Of a stretch of DNA of 64,000 bases, positions 47,814 through 55,886 are shown in pieces; position 1 is the first letter of the stretch, and the number at the start of each line of letters is the position of its first letter. The stretch is from Chloroflexota bacterium (GTDB lineage Bacteria; Chloroflexota; Anaerolineae; Anaerolineales; Villigracilaceae): positions 62,001-126,000 of the forward strand of contig JACRBL010000040.1 of the NCBI GenBank assembly GCA_016234485.1, given 5' to 3'. The notes below the pieces were generated by a model. That model saw only the letters and a program-made list of their open reading frames with translations, did no database searches and had not been told where the DNA came from. Made by a program: the position numbers and the translations under genes.

Positions 47814-49499
47814 ATGGAAAACCAATACGATCTCAAATCAGTAAAACTTCCATACCTGGCGGGCGGGGCGTTGAAAATATTTGCGTCCCTCGTGGAGGGA
47901 CCGTTGCGCGGCGCGCTGATCCCCACTCTGTTTGAAAGCGCGGGGTTGAATTGGTTCAACGCCCAACAGTTTGACCAGACGCCAACCTACCTGCCTTTCC
48001 ATTACACAGGCGAGTTGCAATCCAAAGACGCTTCTGTGCCAGAAAAGGAATGGCCGCGCGAACCCGCAACGGTCAAGGGCTTTGGCTTCGCATCCGTACA
48101 CGAATACGCCGAAGCCTATCGCAAGGGCGAAACAACGCCAGAAGAAGTGGCGCAAAAAGTATTGGATGCCATCGCGGCCAGCGACGCCACCGCCGCTCCC
48201 CTGCGCGCCTTCATCGCCATCAACCGTGACGAAGTAATGCGCCAGGCGCGCGAGTCCACGCAACGCATTAAGGCGCGCAAGCCCCTCGGCATTTTCGACG
48301 GCGTCCCGACCGCCATCAAAGACGAATTGGATATGCTTCCCTACCCGACCACCGTCGGCACATCGTTCCTCGGAAAGAATCCTGCCCGCGAAGATTCAAC
48401 CGCCGCGGCGCGTTTACGCGCGGCGGGCGCGTTGTTGATCGGCAAGACCAACATGCACGAGATCGGCATCAACGTCACGGGGCTTAATCCGCATTACGGC
48501 GTCACGCGCAATCCGTACAACACGGCCCATTACACAGGCGCCAGTTCCAGCGGATCGGCCACCGCGGTCGCGGCGGGATTCGTCCCCTTTGCGATCGGCG
48601 CGGACGGCGGCGGCTCGATCCGCATCCCCGCTTCGTTTTGCGGCGTGGTCGGACTCAAGCCCACCTTTGGACGCGTCAGCGAACACGGCGCGTACCCTCT
48701 CGATTGGAGCGTCGCTCATATCGGACCTCTCGCGGGCTCTGCCACCGACGCGGCGTTGGCCTACGCCCTGATTGCCGGCCCCGACCCGAAAGACCCCAAC
48801 TCCCTACACCAGCCGAATCCAACCTTGAAAGGCTGGGACAAGACCAACCTCAAAGGCCTCAAGATCGGCGTCTACTGGCCCTGGTTCCGCCATGCCGATA
48901 GTGAGACGGTGGCAGCGTGCGAGTCTATGCTCAAACAATTCGAAGCGATGGGCTGTGAAGTGTGCGAGATCGTCATCCCCAATCTCGAAGCCAACCGCGT
49001 GGCGCACACCATCTCGATCCTGTGCGAGATGGCGAACGGCGTGAGCGCCACCTACCCCAAACATCACCGCGAGCATGGATTGGATGTCCGCATCAACCTG
49101 GCGCTGGCCTACGCGATCAGCGCGGAGGTATACGTCAAAGCCCAACGCGTCCGCACATTGATGATCCAACACTTCAACCGCGCCTTCACCAATGTGGACG
49201 TGATCCTCACCCCCGCCACAGGCATCAGCGCGCCGCCGATCAAACCTGGCGCGCTCCCCGCCGGCGATTCCGACCTTTCCACCACCGTCGAGATCATGCG
49301 CTTCGCCACCGCCCCCAACTTGACCGGCCTGCCCGCCATTTCCTTCCCCGTTGGCTACACCCAAAAGGGACTGCCCATCGGCATGCAAGTCATCGGGCGC
49401 GCCTGGGAGGAACATCAACTCCTGCGCATGGCGCTGGCCGCCGAACAAGTCGTCGAGAAACGCATCCCGCAGGTTTTCTATCCGATATTGAACGATTAG
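47814..49499 (+). CDS. Amidase signature family hydrolase
   Basis: Amidase of 561 residues. The Ser-cisSer-Lys triad can be placed: Lys in [12 protein letters not shown], the first Ser in [15 protein letters not shown] and the nucleophile Ser in [26 protein letters not shown]. The N-terminal ~110 residues are an extra helical part ([23 protein letters not shown] is the usual amidase start, here ~100). There is no signal peptide, so the enzyme is cytosolic. The substrate (fatty amide, nitrile-derived amide or peptide amide) is not evident. It lies 6 bp after the dehydrogenase gene, suggesting one operon and linked metabolism. Confidence 0.93.
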   Translation: MENQYDLKSVKLPYLAGGALKIFASLVEGPLRGALIPTLFESAGLNWFNAQQFDQTPTYLPFHYTGELQSKDASVPEKEWPREPATVKGFGFASVHEYAEAYRKGETTPEEVAQKVLDAIAASDATAAPLRAFIAINRDEVMRQARESTQRIKARKPLGIFDGVPTAIKDELDMLPYPTTVGTSFLGKNPAREDSTAAARLRAAGALLIGKTNMHEIGINVTGLNPHYGVTRNPYNTAHYTGASSSGSATAVAAGFVPFAIGADGGGSIRIPASFCGVVGLKPTFGRVSEHGAYPLDWSVAHIGPLAGSATDAALAYALIAGPDPKDPNSLHQPNPTLKGWDKTNLKGLKIGVYWPWFRHADSETVAACESMLKQFEAMGCEVCEIVIPNLEANRVAHTISILCEMANGVSATYPKHHREHGLDVRINLALAYAISAEVYVKAQRVRTLMIQHFNRAFTNVDVILTPATGISAPPIKPGALPAGDSDLSTTVEIMRFATAPNLTGLPAISFPVGYTQKGLPIGMQVIGRAWEEHQLLRMALAAEQVVEKRIPQVFYPILND

Positions 49500-49511
49500 C
49501 GTCAATCCCGT

Positions 49512-49607
49512 AGACCCTAAAGGTTTTCTTTGCTGACGGAAACGATTGTTTGCTAGTGGTTCGTTGCAATCGGTGGTTTTGGTTCACAAGAAAAATCTTT
49601 AGGGTCT
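49512..49607. mobile_element. MITE-like element with 20-bp terminal inverted repeats
   Basis: Left end AGACCCTAAAGGTTTTCTT, right end the inverted AAGAAAAATCTTTAGGGTCT, about 96 bp in total and without coding capacity. It lies between the amidase stop and a remnant of a dehydrogenase gene. The ends are unlike the other repeat families here. Confidence 0.65.
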
Positions 49608-49661
49608 CTGATGGAAATGAAGCGGGATAAAATTCGAGGAGAGAAAGTTTTCAGAGTTTGA
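49608..49661 (+). pseudogene. 3' remnant of a second alcohol dehydrogenase gene
   Basis: The 54 bp directly after the MITE-like element encode LMEMKRDKIRGEKVFRV-stop. The intact dehydrogenase upstream ends LLEMKRGKIRGAKILRI-stop at 47757-47807, with about 80 percent nucleotide identity over 49 bp. The substitutions are conservative, so this is the tail of a diverged paralogue whose body is gone, perhaps through deletion at the element. Confidence 0.75.
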
Positions 49662-49682
49662 TTCACAACAAGGAGGTTTCGA

Positions 49683-50237
49683 ATGAAAGCAAATTTAATA
49701 CTATTAATTGTGTTGGTCGCTCTTTCGCACATGGTAACTGCCTGCGGACCTGGTCAACTTTTCGGCCCGACCATTACGCCCTCGCCTACAAACACGCCCA
49801 CCCCTTCGCCCACATTAACACCCACCATCACACCAAGCCCGACCGCGACCCTGACACCTACAATCACCCCGTCTCCTACGCCATCCTGCGCCGTAAAAAA
49901 CGGTAAATGGGAAAGTAATGAGGTCGGCGCCGGCCACGCTACCGGTCCAATTTTCACTTTTACTGTTGAAAATTGTCAGATAACCCAAGCGGCCTTTTGG
50001 GCAAATCTCGCGCCAGGCGCAATGTTCTGGTTGCCGATTAAAACAGATGTCACTATTCAGGATAAATCCTTCAGCCATACCAACACAGATCCTTTAGGAG
50101 GATTCACTGTCGAGGGAACCTTCGACTCAGAAACTTATTCGCAAGGCATCATCTTCTTTCCAAAGGGATACAATGCGTTGATGTATGTTCTACCTGAGGA
50201 TCTTATTATCAATTGGACCGCACATCCCATTCAATAA
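49683..50237 (+). CDS. Small lipoprotein with Thr/Pro linker
   Basis: 184 residues. The signal peptide ends in MVTACGP (Cys 21). A TPSPTxTPTPSP linker (~29-67) leads to a beta-rich domain (~68-184) with two Cys (SCAVKNG, ENCQITQ) and strands such as PIFTFTVENCQI and GGFTVEGTFDSETY. The domain recalls small lipocalin- or Ig-like surface domains of Chloroflexota; no specific family is recognised. A strong AAGGAGG precedes the ATG. Function unknown. Confidence 0.78.
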   Translation: MKANLILLIVLVALSHMVTACGPGQLFGPTITPSPTNTPTPSPTLTPTITPSPTATLTPTITPSPTPSCAVKNGKWESNEVGAGHATGPIFTFTVENCQITQAAFWANLAPGAMFWLPIKTDVTIQDKSFSHTNTDPLGGFTVEGTFDSETYSQGIIFFPKGYNALMYVLPEDLIINWTAHPIQ

Positions 50238-50278
50238 CATGTAAAATGTTCAAATGAGATTTTTTATAGGAGACTAAA

Positions 50279-50695
50279 ATGGCCGAACTCAAAACCAAAC
50301 AGACCGACGCCAGCGTAGACGACTTCCTCGCCGCCTACCCCGAAGAGACGCGCAAAGACTGTTACGAAATTTTAAAAATGATGAAGTCCGCCACCAAAGC
50401 CGAGCCGAAAATGTGGGGGACGAGCATCGTCGGCTTCGGCAGTTATCACTACAAAAGCGAGAGGAGCCGTCAGGAAGGCGATTGGCCGCTGACGGGTTTC
50501 TCCCCGCGCAAACAAAACCTCACCATCTACATTATGGCTGGCTTTGACCGTTATACCGCCCAACTCAAGAAACTCGGCAAACACTCGCTCGGCAAAGGCT
50601 GTCTCTACATCAAACGCCTCAGCGACGTGGACAAGAAAGTCTTGAAGGAACTCATCACCGAATCGGTCAAGGTGATGAAAGCAAACAACAAATAA
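50279..50695 (+). CDS. DUF1801 domain protein
   Basis: 138 residues covering the whole DUF1801 (YdhG-like) fold: SVDDFLAAYPEETRKDCYEILKMM, the middle MWGTSIVGFGSYHYKSERSRQEGDWPLTGFSPRKQNLTIYIM and the end LGKGCLYIKRLSDVDKKVLKELI. The fold is cytosolic, and in Bacillus a related protein has a frataxin-like role in iron handling. No direct evidence for that role here. A TAGGAGA site precedes the ATG. Confidence 0.88.
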   Translation: MAELKTKQTDASVDDFLAAYPEETRKDCYEILKMMKSATKAEPKMWGTSIVGFGSYHYKSERSRQEGDWPLTGFSPRKQNLTIYIMAGFDRYTAQLKKLGKHSLGKGCLYIKRLSDVDKKVLKELITESVKVMKANNK

Positions 50696-50706
50696 TCCCA
50701 ATGCCT

Positions 50707-50791
50707 TTAACCACAAAGGACACAAAGTTCACGAAGGCAAAAACAAGGAAGTGCATTTCCTTTGTGTCCCTTCGTGGACTTTGTGGTTAAC
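50707..50791. repeat. Dispersed repeat with TTAACCACAAAGGACAC ends, copy 3
   Basis: The left TTAACCACAAAGGACACAAAG and the right CTTTGTGGTTAA are inverted repeats, with TTTGTGTCCCTTCGTGG inside. It is the simplest form of the family. Confidence 0.8.
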
Positions 50792-50817
50792 TGCCTTTGA
50801 GTAAGAAAAGAGTCGAA

Positions 50818-51498
50818 ATGACCCGATCATCCACCAAACCGATTCTCATCGCCACCCTCCGCCTCGTCATCGGAATACCGATCATCGGCCTGTGCTTCTT
50901 CTGGCCTGCTGGCACGTTCGACTACTGGCAGGCCTGGCTCTGGCTGGCGATCCTCTTCCTTCCTCTGATGGGCATGTTCCTCTATCTCATCCAACGCGAT
51001 CCCGCCCTGCTCGAGCGCCGCGTCCGCACGGGCGAACAGCGGCCCGAACAACGTCGCATCATCGCCGCGTCGGCGCTCTTCCTCATCCTCATCTTCCTCC
51101 TCCCCGGCCTCGACAAACGCTTCGGCTGGTCGAGCGTCCCCGTCTGGCTCGTCATCGTCGCGGACGTGTTCGTGCTGGCCGCCTTCCTGCTCAACTTCCT
51201 CGTCATCCGCGTCAACAGTTACGCCTCGCGCGTCGTCGAAATTCAAGACGGTCAACAGGTCATCACCAGCGGCCCCTACGCGCTCGTCCGCCATCCCATG
51301 TACCTGTCCATCATCCTCATCCTGCTCGCCACGCCCGTCGCGCTCGGCTCCTACTGGGGCGTCATCCCCACCCTCGCCTACCTCCCCCTACTAGCGGCCC
51401 GCGCCAAAAACGAAGAAGAACTCCTCGTCAACGACCTGCCCGGCTATCGCGAATACATGCAAAAAACGCGCTATCGCCTCTTCCCTGGAATCTGGTAA
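50818..51498 (+). CDS. Isoprenylcysteine methyltransferase-family membrane protein
   Basis: 226 residues, about five helices (~10-30, 38-60, 85-105, 112-137, 175-200). The C-terminal motif GPYALVRHPMYLSIILILLATP with RAKNEEELLVNDLPGYREYMQKTRYRLFPG is the ICMT/PEMT SAM-binding pattern, as in the shorter paralogue at 41432. The early RVRTGEQRPEQRRI loop is typical of the bacterial DUF1295/ICMT branch. The ATG at 50818 is chosen; the frame is open upstream to a TTG at 50797 inside a repeat. Confidence 0.85.
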   Translation: MTRSSTKPILIATLRLVIGIPIIGLCFFWPAGTFDYWQAWLWLAILFLPLMGMFLYLIQRDPALLERRVRTGEQRPEQRRIIAASALFLILIFLLPGLDKRFGWSSVPVWLVIVADVFVLAAFLLNFLVIRVNSYASRVVEIQDGQQVITSGPYALVRHPMYLSIILILLATPVALGSYWGVIPTLAYLPLLAARAKNEEELLVNDLPGYREYMQKTRYRLFPGIW

Positions 51499-51509
51499 CG
51501 TCTGCCCTC

Positions 51510-51590
51510 CGTCATTGCGAGCGGAGCGAAGCAATCTCCTCCACGTGCGCGGTGATTGCTTCGTCGCAACGAACGCTCCTCGCAATGACG
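51510..51590. repeat. Modular hairpin repeat, copy 7 (short form)
   Basis: CGTCATTGCGAGCGGAGCGA, GAAGCAATCTCC, the inverted GGTGATTGCTTCGTCG and GCTCCTCGCAATGACG. The inner TTCTTCCCGAC block is missing. Confidence 0.88.
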
Positions 51591-51606
51591 GCACAAACGT
51601 GATTCA

Positions 51607-52341
51607 ATGAAACCTCTCAAAGACCCCGATGGATTTGAACGTAAAAAACTGCTGGACTTTGTGGACTTTACCGACTCACGCGTCCTCGAAGTAGGATGCG
51701 GCGAAGGACGCCTCACCTGGAAATACGCCCCCGCTTCCCACCTGACGTTTGGGCTGGATCCCGATTTTGACGCGTTACGCGTCGCCCGAGCCGATTGCCC
51801 TCCCGACCTTCGTGGACGCGTCCACCTCGCCCGCGCGTCTGCCTACCATCTCCCCTTCCCCAAAGAGACATTCGACATCGCCCTCCTCGCCTGGTCGCTC
51901 TGATGAATGGAACACACGAGCATGGTTCATGCTCTCCAGGAAATTCATCACACGCTGACACCCAACGGCCTCCTCATCGACCTCCGCCCCGTGGAAGACA
52001 ACTGGACGGTGGAAATCCCCTCCTCATCAGGTCTCCAAATCGCAGGCCGCCTCACCGACATGCCCATCGGCAAAGCGGACGATGAAGCCGCCTTTGCCGC
52101 GATGAAGGATGTCGAGACGCGCGGCTGGTACGTCCGCGAGCGCGAGGAGGAGTTCGCCTTCTTCTATTATTGGGATACCCCCTCCGAGATGAAGGAATGG
52201 ATTGACGCTGAATGGGATGATTTCGAGAAGATCGAAGAGGATGTTTACCGCAAGGCGCAAGCGCGATGGGCAACCGCAAACGCCGATGCAAGAGTCCGCG
52301 TCCGCGTGAAGATGTTGATCACGAGGTGGAGAAAAATGTAG
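51607..52341 (+). pseudogene. SAM-dependent methyltransferase interrupted by two in-frame TGA codons
   Basis: The first part (51607-51903) is the N-terminal half of a class I methyltransferase: VLEVGCGEGRLTWKYAP is the SAM motif, and SAYHLPFPKETFDIALLAWSL the following strands. Two adjacent TGA codons (51901-51906) then interrupt the frame. The same frame continues (51907-52341) with MEHTSMVHALQEIHHTLTPNGLLIDLRP, the expected next motif, and a normal C-terminal half of 145 residues without further stops. So the gene has intact coding on both sides. It may be a recent pseudogene, two coupled polypeptides restarting at ATG 51907 (TGATGAATG), or a recoded gene. A 7-bp hairpin follows the TGA pair. 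Confidence 0.75.
51918..51934 (+). other. Hairpin just after the double TGA
   Basis: Perfect arms GAGCATG and CATGCTC with a three-base GTT loop, its loop G 18 nt after the second TGA. This spacing falls in the range described for bacterial SECIS elements, but no other SECIS feature can be confirmed by eye. Confidence 0.45.
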
Positions 52342-52347
52342 TTATTC

Positions 52348-52467
52348 TGTCATTGCGAGGAGGGCGGGTTTCCCGACGACCCTGGCACCACCCGCCAGGG
52401 CAGGTGAGCAATCTCCGCACCGTACGAGGGAGGGGATTGCTTCGGGAAGATCACCCTCGCAATGACG
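52348..52467. repeat. Modular hairpin repeat, copy 8 (with insert)
   Basis: GTCATTGCGAGGAGGGCGGG at the left, the insert GACCCTGGCACCACCCGCC...GGGCAGGTGAGCAATC, and ATCACCCTCGCAATGACGG at the right. Confidence 0.88.
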
Positions 52468-52485
52468 GACAGTAATGAGAGAAAT

Positions 52486-53970
52486 TTATTTCGGGGAAAT
52501 CTGATAAACCACAAACTTCTTGTTGCTGAAAATTTCCGTCAGCGCCACTGAGACGTTGCAGGCTTCAATTTTCTCGGGCGAAATCTGATCCACGTCGCCG
52601 CGTGATTTGCGGAGGACCATGTAATCGGCAAGAGTCACTCCATCGCAAGTGTCGATCAGCAGGGAGGCGCGGTCGGTAAAGAGACGCAAGGCGCGCGGCT
52701 TGTAGAAACTCACCACGGCGTCGGCGGGAGTCTCGGATTTGACGAACTCGAACATTTCAATCGAAAGCGGATCGAAGGCGTTGCCGTAGGGACCGCGTCC
52801 CTGCGCGAGGTTGCTGCGGGCGAGGCTGAGCGAGGTCCACGCGAAGGAGGCGGCAATCACCAGCCAGAAGCCGCGCGTGAGCCAGAGTCCGAGGCGGGGA
52901 TAGGCGTCGGTGAGGGCGAAGCGGGCCGCGTCCATGCCGCGGTAGGCGAAGTAGACGAGGAGAGGAAGAAGCGGAAAGAGGAAGCGAATCCCCTGCTGTT
53001 CAGGCCAGAGAATGAAAAGCGCGTAACTGAAGATCAAATAGACGATCAGGGGAAAGTCTTGTTTAAAATTCAGGACAATGCCGCCGAGGATGAAGGGAAG
53101 GAGCAGGCCGTAAACGATTTCGGGATAGGGCAGGTCGCTGAAGAAGAAGGCGGGCATGGCGAAGTAGGCCATGAGGTTGTCACCGAGGCTGTCGAGGGAA
53201 ATTTGCGAGAGGTGCGCGAGGTGCGATCCCTCCCCCGCGGGGAAGAGGACGAGGTTGAGGACGGTGAGGAGACCAAAGACGAGGTAGGGAATCGCCTCGT
53301 TGGTGAGGATCCGCTTGAGGTCAGGGAAGACGCGGGGAGTCGCTTGGAGGTAGTGAAAGGCTTGGGCGCAGAAGAGGGTCGGGACGAGGAGAATCCCATT
53401 TGTCCGTATAAAAAAAGCGAAGAAGAGCGCGAGGCCGAGCAGGTAGGGAGGAATGCTATCACCTGCACTTGCGTGCGGTGCAAGTGTCCGCCCCACGATG
53501 AGGAAGAGGGCCAGCGTGGAAAAAAACAGAAAGGCGATGTCGGAGCCGATTTGATCGGTGAATTTGAGGAGCAGGGGGCTGAAGGCAAAGACTGCGACGA
53601 TCAGCGCGGATTCGAGCGGCGCGAGACGGCGGGCGAGGAGCGCGTAAAAGACCCAGAGAAAAAGCCCGAAGAGAATTGGATTGATGACTTTGAGACAGAG
53701 AATGTTGAGCGGCCCGCAGACGAGGGTGAACGGCGCGAGGAGCGTGGGATAGCCCCACGGGTACGCGTCGGGGCCGATAAAGTGCGTGGACTCGCGCATC
53801 GTGAAGGTGTTGCGCTCGATGAACCCTTGCGCGTCGCCCTGGGTGATGGCGACGGCCTGCATGAGGTACGAAGCCCAGTCGTCGCCCCACTCGTGGTCGA
53901 GGCTGAGGAGGGAGAAGGCGAGGAGGAGGGAGAGGAGGATGAGGGCAAGGGGGAGGAGGTGTTTTTTCAT
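52486..53970 (-). CDS. GT39/ArnT-like membrane glycosyltransferase
   Basis: 494 residues with about 11 helices. The early extracytoplasmic loop after helix 1 carries DHEWGDDWASYLMQA, the acidic motif of GT-C transferases that use polyprenyl-phosphate sugars (PMT/ArnT class). A soluble end (~390-494) follows the last helix (FEFVKSETPADAVVSFYKPRAL). The acceptor may be a lipid or protein. The stretch APHASAGD (~168-175) is encoded by a repeat at 53462-53489 in an external loop. A perfect palindrome lies just upstream of the start. Specific substrate not inferable. Confidence 0.82.
   Translation of the reverse strand: MKKHLLPLALILLSLLLAFSLLSLDHEWGDDWASYLMQAVAITQGDAQGFIERNTFTMRESTHFIGPDAYPWGYPTLLAPFTLVCGPLNILCLKVINPILFGLFLWVFYALLARRLAPLESALIVAVFAFSPLLLKFTDQIGSDIAFLFFSTLALFLIVGRTLAPHASAGDSIPPYLLGLALFFAFFIRTNGILLVPTLFCAQAFHYLQATPRVFPDLKRILTNEAIPYLVFGLLTVLNLVLFPAGEGSHLAHLSQISLDSLGDNLMAYFAMPAFFFSDLPYPEIVYGLLLPFILGGIVLNFKQDFPLIVYLIFSYALFILWPEQQGIRFLFPLLPLLVYFAYRGMDAARFALTDAYPRLGLWLTRGFWLVIAASFAWTSLSLARSNLAQGRGPYGNAFDPLSIEMFEFVKSETPADAVVSFYKPRALRLFTDRASLLIDTCDGVTLADYMVLRKSRGDVDQISPEKIEACNVSVALTEIFSNKKFVVYQISPK
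53462..53489. repeat. In-frame repeat inside the GT39-like gene
   Basis: CACTTGC and GCAAGTG arms around GTGCGGT. On the coding strand GGACACTTGCACCGC and AAGTGCAGGTGA match the insert module of the hairpin repeat at 18597-18718. It encodes TLAPHASAGD. Confidence 0.75.
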
Positions 53971-53981
53971 GTGAGGCTATT

Positions 53982-54008
53982 GTAGAACAATTTGGCAAAT
54001 TGTTCTAC
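53982..54008. repeat. Perfect palindrome with GTAG/CTAC ends
   Basis: Arms GTAGAACAATTTG and CAAATTGTTCTAC with one centre base, between the GT39-like start and the stop codon of the M50-like gene. It has the same length and terminal bases as the palindrome inside the mannosidase gene. Confidence 0.88.
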
Positions 54009-54010
54009 TC

Positions 54011-54760
54011 TCAAGCAATATCCACCTTCAACAACCGCGCCAAAAACTTGTGGAGGAGGAAGGTCGGCAAGACGAGGATGACATGGACGACCACACTCAT
54101 GCCAAACAGCATCGCCACCGATTGCAAAAAATCATTCAACGGCGGCGCGACAGTGACGGCCATCCACGGGCCTGCGCCCGCGAGGAGCGCCAGCGCCAGG
54201 ATGCCCGCCACCCACACCGCGAGCGGAGTCCACGCGTGGCGGTCGGAGGCGGAGGGAAGCATGGTGCTACTGACCGCGAAGGTGAGGTAGAACCACAGCG
54301 AAAAATCGTTCACCGATGGCAACGCGCCCAGCGCATCGAAGAAGAGATCGAATTGCCTGTTTTGGAAGGTCTGCCAGAGCAGGAGCAGATTCAATTGGTA
54401 GATGGAAGCGTACGTGAGGAAGAGTCCGCCCGCGATGAGGGGGGCGAGACCGATCAGCGAGTCGCGGACCACGTCGGCGCGCTGGGTTTCCACGTAGCCG
54501 AGCATGAGACGTCCATCGGGCAGAACCTGCGGCAGGAGCGAAAATCCGCCCGTGCGCACGCCGAGCAATTTGGCCGTCACGAAATGACTCAGTTCGTGCA
54601 ACAACACGCCAGGGAAAAACAGCATCGAGAAGAGTCCTACCGTCAAACCTGGGTGACGGGTGGAGATGAGGAACACGGCCTGGATCTCGCGGTGCAAAAG
54701 CCGCTGTAGGAAGACCAGCGGCGTGAGAGTGAGGAGGAACCAGGCGAGGCCGGAGAACAT
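54011..54760 (-). CDS. M50-like membrane zinc metalloprotease
   Basis: 249 residues with about five hydrophobic helices. The zinc motif HELSH lies in FFPGVLLHELSHFVTAKLLG (~50-70), as in site-2-protease-like membrane peptidases. A further conserved Asp/Asn motif (NPDG type) is not obvious; PLIAGG near residue 118 may be its counterpart. It could cleave transmembrane proteins or be a structural homologue. The start is uncertain: the ATG at 54760 fits the first helix, while the one at 54817 would lie inside a repeat and adds 19 residues. Confidence 0.75.
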   Translation of the reverse strand: MFSGLAWFLLTLTPLVFLQRLLHREIQAVFLISTRHPGLTVGLFSMLFFPGVLLHELSHFVTAKLLGVRTGGFSLLPQVLPDGRLMLGYVETQRADVVRDSLIGLAPLIAGGLFLTYASIYQLNLLLLWQTFQNRQFDLFFDALGALPSVNDFSLWFYLTFAVSSTMLPSASDRHAWTPLAVWVAGILALALLAGAGPWMAVTVAPPLNDFLQSVAMLFGMSVVVHVILVLPTFLLHKFLARLLKVDIA

Positions 54761-54811
54761 GCGGGGATCAGTAATCAGTAAGCGGGTGTCGAAAATTTCA
54801 TAAAAATGTTT

Positions 54812-54900
54812 CGTCATTGCGAGGTCGGCGCTCTTCCGACCGAAGCAATCTCCTCACTGTAGTGGGGGATTGCTTCGTCGCTTCGCTCCTCGCAAAGACG
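54812..54900. repeat. Modular hairpin repeat, copy 9 (short form)
   Basis: CGTCATTGCGAGGTCGGCGC, CCGAAGCAATCTCC, inverted GGATTGCTTCGTCG and GCTCCTCGCAAAGACG. Confidence 0.85.
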
Positions 54901-54933
54901 GAAAAATTTAAAGAGCTTACTGGCAGGTACTTT

Positions 54934-55716
54934 TCAGTTCATCGGTTTAAACATGAGCGAGGCGCGGGCGGCTTTGGTAATCTCGAGGAACTCGTCCTGT
55001 TTGAGACTCGCGCCGCCGACGAGGGCGCCGTCAATTTCAGGGCTGGCGAAGTATTCGGCCGCGTTGGCCGCGGTGACCGATCCGCCATAGAGGACGCGGA
55101 TCGCCTGCGCCACGTCCAAGCCGAAGAGCTCGGTCAGCGCGGGACGGATGATGTCGCGGATCACGCCCTCGGCGTTTTCGCGCGTCGAGGCGCGTCCCGT
55201 CCCGATGGCCCAGACGGGTTCGTAGGCAATGACGAGTCGAGACGCGAGCGCGGGATCGGTCCCAGTGAGGCCGTCGCGCATTTGACGCGCGACCACCTCC
55301 CTCGTCTGGTTTGACTCGTACTGTTCGAGCGTCTCGCCCACGCAGACGATGGGAGTCAAGTCGTTGGCCTGCGCGGCGCGGACTTTTTTGTTCACGCTCT
55401 CATCTGTTTCGCCGAAATACGTCCGCCGTTCGGAGTGGCCGATGATGACGTAGTTGCAAAATTCCTTCACCATGTTCGGCGCCACTTCGCCGGTGAACGC
55501 GCCTTTGGCTTCCCAGTGCATGTTCTGCGCGCCGAGGCCAATGTCTGTGCCGACGAGGAGCGAGGAGATCGCCACCAGCGAGGGAAAGGGTGGGCAGAGA
55601 ACTTTTTCGACGCCGCGAATTTCGCGCAGTTGAATCGCCATCTTAAAAACCAAGTCGCGCGCTTCGGCGACGGTCTTGTTCATTTTCCAGTTTCCAGCAA
55701 CGAGGGGAATGCGCAT
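54934..55716 (-). CDS. tpiA: Triosephosphate isomerase
   Basis: Glycolytic enzyme of 260 residues that interconverts dihydroxyacetone phosphate and glyceraldehyde 3-phosphate. The active-site Lys is in AGNWKMNK (residue 11), His in VIIGHSERR and Glu in VIAYEPVWAIGTG. The phosphate-binding loop GGSVTAANA is near the end. The ATG at 55716 begins the conserved MRIPLVAGNWKMN; longer frames are not conserved. It is the third gene of a gap-pgk-tpi cluster, with its own -10 box and a CTGGAG ribosome site upstream. Confidence 0.97.
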   Translation of the reverse strand: MRIPLVAGNWKMNKTVAEARDLVFKMAIQLREIRGVEKVLCPPFPSLVAISSLLVGTDIGLGAQNMHWEAKGAFTGEVAPNMVKEFCNYVIIGHSERRTYFGETDESVNKKVRAAQANDLTPIVCVGETLEQYESNQTREVVARQMRDGLTGTDPALASRLVIAYEPVWAIGTGRASTRENAEGVIRDIIRPALTELFGLDVAQAIRVLYGGSVTAANAAEYFASPEIDGALVGGASLKQDEFLEITKAARASLMFKPMN

Positions 55717-55738
55717 GTTGTCTCCAGATTTTTTTCTG

Positions 55739-55744
55739 ATTATA
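55739..55744 (-). promoter_or_regulatory. -10 box of tpiA
   Basis: TATAAT on the minus strand, 22 nt before the tpiA ATG. A CTGGAG ribosome site lies between. No good -35 is seen. Confidence 0.5.
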
Positions 55745-55847
55745 CTGCCAGGAATGCGTAGCGCCTCACCTTTTGGACTCACTCGACGGGTGGTGCGACG
55801 CATCCTCCCACCAGACAAATTGTGGGCCGCAAACTTCCGCGACCCAC

Positions 55848-55886
55848 AACCATCAGACTATTTGACTAACTGACTATTCGACTATT
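55848..55886. repeat. GACTATTTGACTAACTGACT repeat after pgk
   Basis: Short tandem-like variants of GACTATTTGACTA that run into the pgk stop codon. Similar in kind to the GGTCGCGTGGTCGG string at 27086. Confidence 0.55.

Noticed and set aside
49512..49607. An insertion sequence at the amidase 3' end
   Set aside because: The inverted-repeat element is under 100 bp and has no transposase, so only a MITE-like call is justified.
53059..53985. Glu/Gly/Arg-rich frame of 308 codons on the plus strand
   Set aside because: Antisense to the hydrophobic GT39-like gene; runs of charged residues are the mirror of its Leu/Phe-rich helices.
15755..54900. The nine hairpin repeats as a CRISPR array
   Set aside because: They are scattered over 40 kb, not spaced regularly, are self-complementary over the full length, and no cas gene is present.
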